From positions 4,807,398-4,871,397 of the forward strand of contig NC_053143.1 of NCBI RefSeq assembly GCF_016808335.1: a DNA stretch of 64,000 nucleotides, given 5' to 3'. The notes beneath the pieces are model-generated. The model saw nothing but the letters and a program-made list of their open reading frames with translations, was not told the origin of the DNA and made no database searches. Of the stretch, positions 1-11,089 are shown piece by piece. This DNA is from Panicum virgatum. Taxonomy: Eukaryota > Streptophyta > Magnoliopsida > Poales > Poaceae. The stretch's first letter is position 1. The number at the start of each line of letters is the position of its first letter. The position numbers and the translations under genes are program-made.

Positions 1-155
1 TTTGGTGGCATGTCACCTGGAATTAGTACAACACAAGGGGTAAAAAAAAGATTCTCCCTACTAAATTCTAGTCCCAGCTAATCAATTAACAATGACGTAC
101 TTATGGATGGTAGCATGGATTTACGATATGAAAACCTCACCGTGTTTGAATCTTA

Positions 156-481
156 GTCCCTGTTTGGTTTGGGCAGTAGCATACGTAGCACAAACTTTGA
201 GCAATAATTAGAGGTACTAAGTAAAGTCAATTTGCAAAGCTAACTCCACAACTCCTGCGCTACTTCGCGAGACGAATCTAATGAGGCTTTTGACCACACG
301 ATTAGAGGTTGGTTACTGTAGTATTACTGTAGCCAATCATTGATTAATTACCATTATTAAATTCGTCGCGAAAAGTTACACCCATCCGTGAAAAAGTTTT
401 GTAAATAAACTTCGCTTAGTACTCCATATATGTAAGATTCTCTCTGTAGCGCTACTCGTGCTATGGAAACCAAATGGGGCC
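156..481. mobile_element. Tourist-like (PIF/Harbinger) MITE
   Basis: A 326-bp non-coding element. Its ends are imperfect inverted repeats: the left GTCCCTGTTTGGTTT matches the reverse complement of the right end at 12 of 15 positions. It is flanked by a TTA duplication (153-155 and 482-484), the target preference of Tourist elements. The interior has the known pattern of this grass family, with GAGACGAATCTAATGAG and its inverted counterpart around 270-370 and TACTGTAG motifs. It has no coding capacity and would be mobilised in trans. Confidence 0.85.
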
Positions 482-484
482 TTA

Positions 485-1891
485 GTAGTACTAGGATAAT
501 GCATGGTTGCTAGGGCTACCAAAAGCTAGAGCCTAGAAATATATATTTTATTTGAATTTTTTTGTACTCTTTAAAAATAGGAGTCTAGAATTCGATACTT
601 TTAAATTTAATTAAACTTTAGTTTAAGCTGAATTTTTTTAAGAAATTATTATATGTAAATTCATATCGCTGGAAGAAAGGAAGAGCATCCAGCGCCTCTG
701 CGCTGCAGGCACTTCCTCATTCGCTGCGTGGCTTTCGCGCCGCCGTGGCCGTGTATCCGATCGTTGTCCGAGCCGTTTGGCAGAACACTGTTGCATCAGA
801 TTAGTGTCGCATCGGCTTCACGCAACATTAACGCGCAGGCGGAAGCGGCTCAAGCGTCGTCCTTGCCCCGTGAATATTTTTGACGCCGTATGTTATTGCT
901 AGCCACAGTCTAAAATGATCCCCACCAGGCCACCAGACACTGCTCCTTCAGCGGTTCAGTGCAGTCACAGCATTCACCGCCGGCTCAGTGCTCAGTCCTC
1001 AGCATTCTGCCATGTATGAGGTCGCAGGTCGTCTTGGTGCACCAGAATGCTGCTCAGTGCTCAGTCCTCAGCATTCACCGCCGGCTCTCCCTTCCGCGCT
1101 GCCTCTAGGTCCGGCAATGACTCCTCCGCCGCCGGGCTTCTTCATCCCTGTGCCGAGCCTTCCTTTGCTGTTCCAGATGCTTGAGCCCGCAAATCGACAC
1201 TCTCCCTCAAAGAAATCGACTCCTCTACTTCCTCCCGTTCACGGCGTCAAGCTTATCATGCCTACTTCATCGCCTGACGGTGGTGCCTCGCCCCGCGCAT
1301 CTGCGGCCATGCTCGACAGTGGCTACTGGCGCCACACTCCCTGCGCCCTTGCCTGAGGTCAAGACTGCAGGTGGATCCATAATATGTGGGCACCATCAGG
1401 AACACCACTATGATGCCTAACAGCCTTACCATGCCGTGCTGCTGCTCTCCTCGCAAAGTGTTCTTGGGGTAAATCACGAACACGAGAATAATGCTGCAAA
1501 TCTATGTGTGCTCTGACGTCTCCATATTTTTTTTCTTTTTGTAATGCCATGATGACTCATTTGGAACTTTTCAGTTCATCTCAATAATTGTAACTTTGAT
1601 TCTGAACCTCACAGGATTGCTTTCCTCATATTATTAAATGGACTGTTCCCCACCTTGACATTGAAGGCCTAACGCAATGTTTCCTCTTAGCACTTCCCCT
1701 TCCTTCATCAGATTACTAAATAATTGGCAGCTTTTTCTATGCTGCTTCACTTCAACTGAGCATGTAATTTATTTTTCTTCTTTGATTACCATGATGGCAG
1801 TAGATGTTCTTCTTAAATATGGTTACCTCTCTTCAGATCTCAAGATCTTGCAGCAGTTTAAAGTATTTTCAAATGTTATTCTCATCATTTA
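485..1891. other. Unannotated stretch upstream of the repeat pair
   Basis: No supportable gene. A short ORF at 988-1356 has no recognisable domain and partly comes from an internal duplication: a 25-bp word at 983-1007 recurs at 1052-1076, and the neighbouring word at 967-985 recurs at 1068-1086. The 680-1400 part is GC-rich, like an old exon or gene fragment, and the rest is AT-rich. Confidence 0.4.
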
Positions 1892-2604
1892 ATTAAAAAA
1901 ACCACTGCAAACATTGCTATGACATAAAAAGGTAGCCTGGAATTTACAGAATCTGTTAAACTATTCGTATCAGTAGCTTACTCCTCCAGATCTGTCCAAC
2001 AATAGAGCAAGCTGTTTTGGTAAAAGCTGCAGTTCAATGATGGGGTATTTTGTCAAGACTGAATCTTCTTGGTTGCCTTTAAATTTTATTTTGCCTTTAA
2101 ACTGAGCTAGAGGTATATGATCTACAATCTTGCATTTCTGCTTTGGATTTCTTTGCCAAACAGCGATACTAAATCTGAACACACATTCAGAATTTCAAAC
2201 TGACCGTGGACTCTGTGAAAGTTTTAGGTTTTATTATTACGCCCACTTAGCTTACAAGGCCATTTGAAAATGCAGAAATTCAGTTTGCAACTCTACCCCT
2301 GAAAATGTCAAGCTGTATTTGTTTTTTTTTGTCTAGGCTAAAACCTCTAGCCATGAACTTGGTTTAGATGGGGCTCAACACAAATGAAGTGTGACCTTTT
2401 GGTGCCATGTGGTGAGTGAAGGATTCAACATCCAATACCAGCATTTAAATTTTCTCTTCTAACATGCTACTTGCTTTGGTTTCACTGAATAATCACATAC
2501 AACTGGATCCGTTGTCTGGTAAGATTCTTTTGCTGATTCGGGATTCTAGCTGGATTGTAAAAAGTAGAGAAGAGTGACTTTCTTGAAATATTGTTCTCAC
2601 CCTT
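1892..2604. repeat. Diverged ~710-bp repeat, unit A
   Basis: This segment aligns with 2605-2708 joined to about 20066-20700. Shared landmarks in the same order include TTTTGGTAAAAGCTGCA (near 2014 here, near 20100 there), ACTAAATCTGAA, CATTTGAAAATG, TCAAGCTGTATTT and TTGTAAAAAGTA. By eye the identity is moderate (roughly 70-75%), so the duplication is old. There is no coding capacity. It could be tandem units of an unknown transposon or a duplicated gene flank. Confidence 0.65.
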
Positions 2605-2708
2605 CAATAAACAAGATCCATTGTAAAAATTGCCATGATATAAAGAGGCAGCTTTGAATTTTCACAATTTGTTAGACTAATCAATCAATATCAATAATTA
2701 GCTTAGTC
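2605..2708. repeat. Repeat unit B, left portion
   Basis: The start of the second unit resembles 1892-1985: TTGCCATGATATAAAGAGGCAG here against TTGCTATGACATAAAAAGGTAG there, followed by related AATTTNCANAATNTGTTA words. It stops abruptly at the T-run marking the 3' end of the minus-strand LINE. The missing remainder appears at about 20066. Confidence 0.6.
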
Positions 2709-2801
2709 TTTTTTTTTTGAACGAACGGGCACGAGACAGTGCATATTTCATTGATATAGAAGGAGGTTACAACTGGCTAGCCGGGAAGGAAAACAGAGGT
2801 T

Positions 2802-3235
2802 TTAATCTCGCACTATGAGGGACTCTAGGGCCTTTGCACCTGCTGCAATCCAGGCAGATGCCTCGCTTTTAATTTTTGCTAGAAGTCTTAAGGCCGAAGT
2901 CTCGTGGTTCCTGAAAACTCTTGCATTACGTTCATTCCAGATCTCCCATATCACCAAGAGTGACAATGAACAAATCGCCTTTCGGGGCACATGTTCGCTG
3001 GAAGTGATATTGATCCACCAGTGCATAGGGTTTTGACTTGGTCGCCATAGCTGAGGGTTTAGGGTTGGCTGTGCCGTCCAGGTTGTGATGCAACTCCACA
3101 GTCTTCTTGTATATCTACACTCAGCTAGAATGTGCAGCGCTGACTCGGTGGCGTTTCGGCATAGGGGGCAGGAGGGGCTGTGCGGCCAGCCTCTACGACG
3201 TAGTCTGTCTGAAGTCCAAACCCGGTTTTGAGTTA
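2802..3235 (-). pseudogene. LINE-A ORF2 C-terminus (zf-RVT and tail)
   Basis: The final part of LINE ORF2. Read on the minus strand it contains a zinc-binding reverse-transcriptase domain with a CPLCR knuckle and the downstream HILAEC residues, then a WEIWNERNARVFRN stretch typical of plant L1 C-termini. It stops at 2802. It is out of frame with the upstream ORF2 block, which ends at a stop at 3236, so at least one frameshift plus a stop separate them. The 3' UTR runs from 2801 to the poly(A) at about 2710. Confidence 0.8.
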
Positions 3236-4331
3236 CTAGCCATGCAAAAAAATTACATTTAGGCGGCGCCCAAGCTTTCCAAATAAGGCGCCCAAGCTTT
3301 CCAAATCAGGCGCCCAAGCTAGATCCGGCTTGATGATGTTCCAGCAAGCTTTGAAGAAACTGCCCGTGTAACCATCTGGCCCTGGCGCTTTATCATGCGG
3401 AAGTTGTTTAATGGCCGCTAGCACTTCATGCTCAGTAAAAGGATCATCCAAGGAGGCGAGGTTCACTGCGGGGAGGTTTAGGGCATCCCAATTGAGGTCC
3501 CGAGAAGCAGCAGGCGGGTCCGCCATCATAGAGGAGAAGTGATCTTGAATTAACTGTTGTTTGTCTTGGTGGGAAATAGCCCAGCCTTGTTCCTTCCACA
3601 AGCGTTGAATGAAATTTTTGCGTCTTCTTGAATTTGCCTTGAGGTGGAAGAATTTTGTGTTAGCATCGCCTTCACTGATGTAATTGACTCGCGAGCTTTG
3701 TCTTTTCCTTGCCATTTCAATTACTGCCCAACCAAGGATGCAATTCTTGAGTTTGCACCTCAAGCGGTGCTCAGAATCCGTAAGATCTCTCGTTTCTTGG
3801 GCGATGTCCAGTCTCAAAATCACCTCTTGGGCCATAAGAAGCTTGAGTTTCGCATCAGAGATTAAGGACTTGCTCCACCTCATTAAAGCTTTTGAAGTTA
3901 CGTGGAGCTTGTGACCAAGCCTATGGAAAGGTTCCGTGTGCCTGGTAGGCCGTGACCAAGCAGTAGCTACCACTTCTTGGAAGTGCGGGAGTTTCGTCCA
4001 GAAGTTTTCGAATCTGAAGGGTGTCAGCTTGCGCATGCCTTGTTGGTGGGCAAGGAGGAGGGGGCAGTGATCGGAGTGCGACAAGGACAAGGCGTGAAGC
4101 GAGTGATTCTCGAAAGCTATATCCCAGCTTTCATTGCAAAAGACCCTGTCCAGGTGAACCAGAGTCGGGCGCCGCCTCTCATTGCTCCACGTGTATTTGC
4201 GGTTCTGCAGATGTATTTCTTTTAGCTGGCAAAAGTTGATTGCAGCACGGAATGCTCTCATCAGGCACAAATTGAGATTGTTGTTATTTTTGTCCCCTGC
4301 TCTGTAGATAACGTTGAAGTCCCCAAGAATG
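3236..4331 (-). pseudogene. LINE-A ORF2: endonuclease C-terminus and start of RT
   Basis: On the minus strand this opens just after the solo-LTR target site with the conserved endonuclease motif LGDFN. It continues through SDHCPLLL (the SDH signature of AP-type endonucleases) and a linker, and reaches the RT entry motif DKAPGPDGY. RT then breaks off shortly after CWNIIKPDL, so the fingers, palm and catalytic FADD are missing. The break coincides with a 22-bp tandem repeat (3265-3320). The upstream half of the endonuclease lies across the solo LTR, at 5625-6047. Confidence 0.85.
3265..3320. repeat. 22-bp tandem repeat, 2.5 copies, at the RT deletion junction
   Basis: Units begin with GGCGCCCAAGCTTTCC at 3265, 3287 and 3309, the last incomplete. 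The array sits exactly where LINE-A RT jumps from its N-terminal motifs to the C-terminal region, so it probably arose by slippage or microhomology repair during the internal deletion. Confidence 0.85.
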
Positions 4332-4336
4332 AGCCA

Positions 4337-5619
4337 TGTAGCGAAAATGGCCTCTCATGCCATATTTCAATATATTGTTTTGGCGATTGATGACACACAC
4401 AACACTTTGGACTAATATGATTGTTAAGATGATCATTCTCAGGATTTTAGGTTCAAGTGATGACAAAGAGAAGATAGGCAAAGTTAGGCCCGAAGGGCCG
4501 CCCCTACGGGGGTTCCACTGGTTTCAGGGCAGCGCCCTGAAAGCTCTTCGGTCGGTAGCACCGGATGAACCGATGGTTCAAAAAGGGGCATCGGTGCATT
4601 GGGCGTACTGTGTTCCAGAGACGATGCAAGTCGCGCAAGAGCCAAGTCTTCAGCACCGGTTGAACCGGTGAAGTATCGGTGCATACCATCGGTGTAATGA
4701 CGTCAGCTGTCAGGGGTTCAACGGCTACTTCGGGTTATGAGTGACCGGATGAACCGACGCTACCCCATCCAGAAGCATCGGTTCATCCGATGATACGCAG
4801 ATTTTCTGCTGACCATTGGAGCAACGGCTACAAGACTTGGTTGCCTATATATACACCTCACCCCGGCCATTTGAAGCTTTGTTGGAGTTGCTGGACATCC
4901 CACACACACCCAAGAACATCTCCAAGCCATACAAGAGCATCAAGATCATATCCTTAGCCCTTAGCACACTTTGAGAGTGTTGTGTAAAGGTTAGCTCTTA
5001 GTGAATGTGATTGCAAGGCCTTGAGCCTTTGTGCTGTGGTTCTCTAGTGAACCAAAACAAGAGCTTGGTGCGCCGGCACCTTGGAGCTTTGAAGCTCTCC
5101 GGCAACGTCATCGACCCTCCAACTTGGTGTGGAGCGGCGACGACACTTTGTGCGGGGGACGTGGAGACCCCCATCTTTTGTGGAGAAGCTCCTTAGTGGA
5201 ACCCGGGGCCAAGGTGACCGTGATTGTGTTCACGGAAGAGACTTGATGGCCGAGTAGCAATACTCTTAGTGAGTGCTACAACAACGTGGATGTAGGTGTG
5301 CCTTTGTGGCTAACTGAACCACGGGATAAACACCCGCGTCAAGAGTTTGCTATCTCCTATCCTGCTCATTAAGCTTCCGCATTTCATACTAGCAATTTGT
5401 GTGTCTTTACTTTCATAGAATAGTTTCTTGATAGGAAAGGCTATAGGTTGCTAAACTCTTTTGGGATAGGGGTTTCACACTAGATCAACCTAGTTGCACA
5501 TCTAGATAACATATTTTAGTTTTAGTTTTGTGCAAACTAGTTGGAGCCATAGGTCAAAGTTTTTATTTGTGACTAATTCACTCCCTCCCCCTCTTAGGCT
5601 AGAGCACCCGATCCTTTCA
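4337..5619 (+). mobile_element. Solo LTR of a Ty1/copia (Sirevirus-like) element
   Basis: A 1283-bp sequence beginning TGTAGCG and ending CCTTTCA, flanked by the perfect 5-bp duplication AGCCA (4332-4336 and 5620-5624). It has a TATATATA box at 4846-4853 in plus orientation. Several CACCGG/CCGGTG palindromic words, such as ACCGGTTGAACCGGTG near 4656-4671, match the motif style of the Sirevirus LTRs at 37.5 and 49 kb. No internal region remains, so the element was reduced by LTR-LTR recombination. The insertion splits the LINE-A endonuclease, whose frame is continuous if the LTR and one AGCCA are discounted. Confidence 0.9.
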
Positions 5620-5624
5620 AGCCA

Positions 5625-6047
5625 CTTCCTTCCAGCGTGTGGTTTGAGCTGCCTCAAATGTTGCAAGAAAGCAACTTTGTCTTGCCTTCTTGAGGGTCCG
5701 TAGACCGTAGTGAGGTGGAAGGGGTCGACCGGTTGCCGGCGCAAATTAATGGTTGCCGACACCGAGAAGCTGCCGATGGAGATGTCCGTCAGGTCGACAA
5801 CAGCATCATTCCACAAGATAAGAATGCCGCCTCTGGTTCCTAAAGCAGGCTTGTAGGCGAAGCAATTGAGCCTGTAAGCGCCCAAGAAGCAAGCGAGGCC
5901 ATCGTCGAGGTGTTGTAGCTTGGTCTCTTGGAGGCAAGCGATATGGCAGGTGTTCGCCGCAATTGTTTCGTGCACCGCCAAACATCTCGCAGCCATATTC
6001 AGACCTCGGACGTTCCAACACAGTATGTCGAAGTCGTTGTGATTCAT
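5625..6047 (-). pseudogene. LINE-A ORF2: endonuclease N-terminus
   Basis: ORF2 starts at the ATG at 6047 on the minus strand and shows the AP-endonuclease opening CWNVRGLN, followed by CLQETKL with the catalytic Glu. It then has GTRGGILILWN and TVYGPS before reaching the solo LTR. The domain family nicks target DNA for target-primed reverse transcription. The reading frame resumes after the LTR at 4331. There is no stop in this block apart from those inside the LTR. Confidence 0.85.
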
Positions 6048-6320
6048 GGCGGCTAACAAGCGCCCATGATGCAGGAATGCAGCAGTTCAAAAGCCAGGCA
6101 GCCTAGGAAGACGGAGTCGCAGTCACTACTTTTAGCCGAAGATCGAAGTCGCGGAGATAGCCCGAAGGAAATAGCCAGCCGGGCGAGAGTACAGGACAAG
6201 CTAAGAAGGTGTCGATCGCCCGAAGCTCGCAGCCAGCAGGGCAAAAGCACGCAAAGTAGAACAGGTAGTCGGTAGTGCAGATACATGAGCGTAAGGTTGC
6301 TCAAAAGCAGAAGCATTCTG
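6048..6320 (-). other. LINE-A ORF1-ORF2 spacer
   Basis: About 270 bp between the ORF1 stop (6321) and the ORF2 ATG (6047). No structure was recognised. ORFs in other frames here have no domain similarity that I can see. Confidence 0.5.
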
Positions 6321-6890
6321 TCATGCCAGCCCGGCGGCAACTTCTCCCTGCAGATCCTCCACCGCATCGCCTGCATATTGTAGCAGCGCCTCATTGACGC
6401 TGTCGGCCTCTTCGTCGTCGAGGTCGAAGATTGCCGTCATTGCCGCGACGATCTGCTCCGGCAGCGGCCCTGTGAACATGCTGATGAACTCTTGCAGAAG
6501 CTCTTCAATTGGGCGCAGCTCATCAGCAGGGAGGCCCAGCTTCCGGATGAGATTGCGTTGAGCGCGCTGAACGGCTGGCAGCGCAGGCTTCTTGGCGAGC
6601 CTGGCACTGCGGTGTACAGACGTCATGTCGAAGGTGCGTCGCGGCCGCTGTGGATGTTGTGGCTTGGAAAGGATGGCCGCCGTTGTTGGGGTAGCGAATA
6701 GGTCTTCGACGGTGGTCCCTGCCGGCGCTTCTTCTGCAACTGGGTCATCATTGCAGGCTGCATCCAGTGGAGCGGTGGCCTGGTCAGGCAGCATCTGGGC
6801 CGTCGAGAGGCCCAGATTTAGCATTGCCAGGCCCAGGTCTTCCTCAGGTTCCTTCCCACTGGCCAAGTGCGGGAGCGCCCTGGTAGCTGC
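6321..6890 (-). pseudogene. LINE-A ORF1, C-terminal segment
   Basis: The minus-strand frame includes RRTFDMTSVHRSARLAKKP and AQRNLIRKLGL, the basic stretch seen near the end of many grass LINE ORF1 proteins. An acidic helix-like tail follows, ending at 6321. The segment continues the ORF1 block at 17604-19731, from which it is separated by the 10.7-kb Sirevirus. The frame is continuous once the element and one target copy are discounted. ORF1 products bind the LINE RNA. Confidence 0.75.
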
Positions 6891-8486
6891 TGAGGGAGTG
6901 AAGCCGGCGACCAGAGGGGGTGAATGGGAGCCGATCAAAATTTCTTCAAAATTTGAATCGTCGGCCTATATCCCGAAAATCACCCAAGCCCTCAAGCGTT
7001 CTGACCAGAGTTTGGAATAGCTATGGAAAAGCTAAACCAACACAAAAGGCCTCGAACGAGCGGGCAAAACCACGAAGCAAATCGGAAGCGAATCGGGAAA
7101 ACTGCAGAACTGACCTGCCTGGACCGGTCTGACCAGTCTCGGATGTTCAAAAACTAGCAGACCGGTCTGACCGGTCTTGCCTACCGGTCTGACCGGTGGC
7201 ACCCAGAAAACCCCCGAAAACTTGGATTCAAACGATGAATCTAAAACAAACGACCACGAAAATCGATGAAACTTGGGGGATAGCTTCGCCCCTACCCGTG
7301 AACATATCCCTAAGAGATCTCATCCTAAAGATTAACAAATCTTGAGAATTCAAGGAGAGATCAAGAAAGATTGGGGTTTTCTCAAAAACTCAAGAACTCC
7401 AATTCGAAAAAGCTTGTGATTCCAGAGGGTTTAGAACGGGGCTAGAAGCACGGGAATCACAGCAAAGAACTCGTAGCCTCCTCGCAATCAAGTGCGCCAA
7501 AAACGAAGTCGAAAATCCATCGCACAAGGCACAAAATGAGGAGATGGGATTGATTCAAAAGCCCAGAGGGCACGAGGAGGTTAGGGCCTCCTTTCCCAAT
7601 CAAATCCACACAAGGTCTCTCAAATCCATCAACCAAATCTACTCTAAAGAGAAGAACAGAGGGAGGGAGACGCAGGGGCGGCGGCCTGGAGAACAGAGGA
7701 GTCCACGAATAGATTACAAAAGCCGCACTTAATCTAACACAAGTGAAGGGGTATTTATACCCGCGGGACCGGTCAGACCAGTACGCTGGACCGGTTAGAC
7801 CAGTCAGACCGGTGCCAGGGACCGGTCAGACCGATTGGCCTGCAGCACCCCCTGTACACGATCTCATCCGACGGCCGAGATTATTTCTTCGAAATGAAGT
7901 CTTCTATGCGATGCCACCATCTTGATGAAGATCAGGTCCGCGGTTTTGGAGGGTCCGCGAAACCCGAGTAGGTGGCCGGTTTTGAGAAAACCGCCAAAAC
8001 CTCACGCGCGGGAAGATTCCCGCCTCCACATCGTGGCCCTAGACGTCGTTCCCGCCTCGGCCTTCTGACGGCCCTAAACGCCGCCCGACGCCCGTCACCT
8101 CCTCGCCCGCAGCGAGGCCCTAGACGCCGTCGACGCCCATCGCCTCCTTCAGTCCCGAGACCGACGCCCGTGCCTCCACGACTTGGCGTATTCAACCGCC
8201 GTCCGCCTTCTTGGTTTTGTGGCGCAAACCAAGAAACCCGCCTTCCGTCGCCGCTTGCGCCCTTGATCCAGGAGTGGACGCCACAGCTGCCGCCCGGTCC
8301 GAGCTCCGGTCCTGGCTGCCCTTCACCGCCGTCCACCGCACGGTCCATCGGCCACAGCACCTCCACGGCAGCTCCCCGTCGACACTCGACGTCCGTGTAC
8401 CTGCAATCCAAAGACCAAGCGCACGATCACACCCCACGGTTGAGAATTCACTCATCACAGGCAGGATAGAGTACTCTCGTTCCTCA
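6891..8486 (-). repeat. Sire-1 3' LTR
   Basis: A 1596-bp LTR, TGAGGGA to TCCTCA as read on the plus strand. It is highly similar to the right LTR but lacks two ~20-bp palindromic motif units present there. A TATAAA box lies on the minus strand at 7754-7759. ACCGGTCTGACCGGT-type palindromes cluster at about 7116-7200 and 7768-7832. Confidence 0.9.
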
Positions 8487-8500
8487 ATCTCCCCCTTGAT
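8487..8500 (-). promoter_or_regulatory. Polypurine tract of Sire-1
   Basis: The minus-strand purine run AAGGGGGAGAT abuts the start of the 3' LTR, the position used to prime plus-strand DNA synthesis. Further purine runs of the same kind lie at 8874-8882, 8906-8914, 8954-8961 and 8971-8979. Multiple polypurine tracts are a recognised Sirevirus trait. Confidence 0.8.
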
Positions 8501-9887
8501 GAGTGCATTGTCAACACACCACCTGAAAGCAGAGAAGTGATAAAAAGAGAAACAAGAAAGCGAAGAACTCAAGCAAGTGACAGAAAAGCTCTGAAAGTCA
8601 AGAATAGCCACTTACTCAAGCACAGATCGATTCCCTAAGACAAGGGCAACGGCTCGACGCAATCGATCAAAAGCCAAAACATGACTCCTCAAAGACAGAG
8701 GTAACGCTCGACGCAGTCATGTAAGAAGCAGAGGGAAAACGAGGAAAACCAGGAGCCAAGAACAAAGCAGAAACTCCCCAAGCAAAGCTTTTCCCTCTCA
8801 CAAGTGCAACTCTCCCAAAATGATGCACTCTCAAGGCCCTATGCACGACAAGTTTTTCAAAAATCAAACAGGTCTCCCCCTTGTTCGATCACTCCTCCCA
8901 AAATTCTCCCCCTTGTTGGCACATGCACACATCAAGTCGAAAAAGACCTAAAGCTCCCCCTGAAGCTAAAACTCCCCCTGAACAGATGCTATGCAATAAA
9001 TGCAATGCAGGAGGTGTAAGTGAAAGCATTCAGGGATACAATGATATGAGCAACATCTAGTCACAAGCACGTGTGCATCCATAAACAAGACCTGCATCTA
9101 ACTCAACATGGTATATCAAATCAGTCTAGAGCTAGGCAAGTTCAGTTTAGGAGAAATAAAAGCATCACCCATGATCTAGCACTAACAAGTAGGGAAAGGA
9201 AAGCAGTGCTACTCATACTCATACATGTGAGCCAAAACAGCCAAAGCATGTTGCACACATTCATTTTTCAACCAAATTTATAGCAATCAATTCTTAATGC
9301 CAGGGGTTGAAAGCTTGTCTTGCTTTACTTAGCAACGAGGCCAAGTCTATGTCAAAGACAATCAGAAGCTTAAAGCACTCATTTCAGTCATGCACAGTCT
9401 TGCCCGGGTTCTCAGAAGTGCAAAGTGACCCGTCCCGAAAGCTCGATCAGTGCGACAAGCAATCCCACCTGGATCTTTTCAATCCATTTCAAGAACAGTT
9501 CAAGCAATTTTATCAGATTTAGATTATTTCAAGTATGAATTGCTGAACGAAAAGTCACACTAGCATGAATAAGATAGCAAAGCATATCAACACGCCCTAA
9601 CATGCTAGTAGCCAAGACAGGGTGATCAAGTTTTCAGATTTTTAAATCAAAATAGCTTAACTCAGATGATGTCATATACACAATGGAGCACGCTATACAT
9701 GATCAAGTTTATCAACTCACACTAGCAGGCACTAGAAAATCATAGCAAAGTATACAAGAATGCTAGTGCAAGTGAGACAATGCAAAATGCAAACATGTAC
9801 CATGCATATGAACAATGCAACTACCAAACCTAGAAAACAAAGAGAAGCAAATAAAATCTACAAAGCTAACCAAAGAAAAGTCAGCAA
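8501..9887 (-). other. Sire-1 non-coding region between RNase H and 3' LTR
   Basis: About 1.4 kb after the pol stop with no supported ORF. There is no env-position gene here, unlike Sire-2. It contains the additional polypurine-like tracts near 8874-8979; the rest is AT-rich and featureless to me. Confidence 0.6.
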
Positions 9888-10943
9888 TCAAAAGGGGTAA
9901 CAAACCCCAAGCTCCCCTCGCAAGCGAGCAAAGGTGTCCTGCTCAAGCGGTTTGGTGAGAATATCTGCGGTTTGCCTCTCTGAAGGGACATGGACCAAGT
10001 CTATGTGGCCTCTCTCATGGTTATCTCGCAGGAAATGAAACCGGATATCTATGTGTTTGGTTCTGGAGTGTAGGACAAGGTTCTTTGCAATGCTGATGGC
10101 TGACATGTTGTCTACAAAGATGGGAACCCTACCGAAACTCAAGCCATAATCCTGCAAGGTTTGTTTCATCCAAAGTATCTGGGAGCAGCAGCTAGCAGCG
10201 GCAACATACTCAGTTTCTGTGGAAGAAAGCGCTACGCTAGCCTGCTTGTGAGAGGACCAAGACACCAAAGATGTACCGAGAAATTGACAAGTGCCGGATG
10301 TCGACTTGCGATCCAACCGACACCCACCGAAATCGGCATCAGAAAAGCCCACCAAAACTAGAGAAGAGTCCGCAGAGTACCAAAGACCAAATTCAGGGGT
10401 GAATTTCGGATACCTGAAGATGCGTTTCACCACCTGCCTGTGGGAGGTGCGCGGTGAAGCCTGATACCGCGCGCAGAGGCAGACACTGAACTGGATGTCC
10501 GGTCGCGTCGCCGTCAGGTACAGGAGAGAGCCGATCATGCTTCTGTACTCCTTCTGATCCACCGCCTCGCCGTCCAAGTCCTCATCAAGCGCTGTAGATG
10601 TGCTGATCAGAGTCGGCTGAGGAGACAAGTCACTCATGTCGAACTTCCGCAGCAAGTCTGTAGTGTACTTGGCTTGATGGACAAAAGTGCCCTGAGGAGT
10701 TTGCTTGATCCGCAGCACGAGGAAGAACTGCAACTCACCCATCATGCTCATCTCGAACTCCCTGGACATCTGCTCAGAGAACTTGGAGACAAGAGCGTGA
10801 GAAGAGCCACCAAAGATAATATCATCCACGTATATCTGAACTAAAAGAAAATCAGTGCCAGATCGCATGAGGAACAAGGTTTTATCAACACATCCCATTT
10901 TAAAGCCCTGAGCCAGCAAAAAGGTTTTCAATCTATCATACAA
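9888..10943 (-). pseudogene. Sire-1 reverse transcriptase (C-terminal part) and RNase H
   Basis: The minus-strand frame keeps the catalytic YVDD (codons near 10820-10835), YRSMIGSLLYLTATRPDI, the RNase H stretch with DADFGG and STSGTCQFLG, SSTETEYVAA, and the terminal RTKHIDIRFHFLRD and DILTKPL motifs. The stop is at 9888. It is separated from the upstream RT block by a one-base deletion at about 10939-10944, in the codons after the conserved KQAP motif. The catalytic aspartates look intact, so the defect is in the frame, not the active site. Confidence 0.88.
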
Positions 10944-11089
10944 GCTTTAGGTGCCTGTTTCAAACCGTAAAGAGCTTTCTGAAGTTTATAAACACGGTTT
11001 GGAAACTTGGGATTTTCGAAACCAGGGGGTTGCTTCACATAAACCTCTTCTTCGATGAAACCATTCAAGAAGGCACATTTAACATCCAT
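10944..11089 (-). pseudogene. Sire-1 RT middle segment between a stop and a frameshift
   Basis: On the minus strand this short block continues RT with [10 protein letters not shown], a PPGFE motif and ALYGLKQAP. It is preceded by an in-frame TAA (11090-11092). Sire-2 has Gln at the equivalent position (FQMDVKSAFLNG near 42606), so the stop is best explained as CAA to TAA. Confidence 0.85.

Noticed and set aside
988..1356. 122-codon ORF as a gene
   Set aside because: No recognisable domain, and part of it comes from a short internal duplication.
7116..7200. CRISPR-like array (regularly repeated ACCGGTCTGACCGGT)
   Set aside because: The repeats are palindromic motifs inside eukaryotic LTRs with irregular spacing and no unique spacers.
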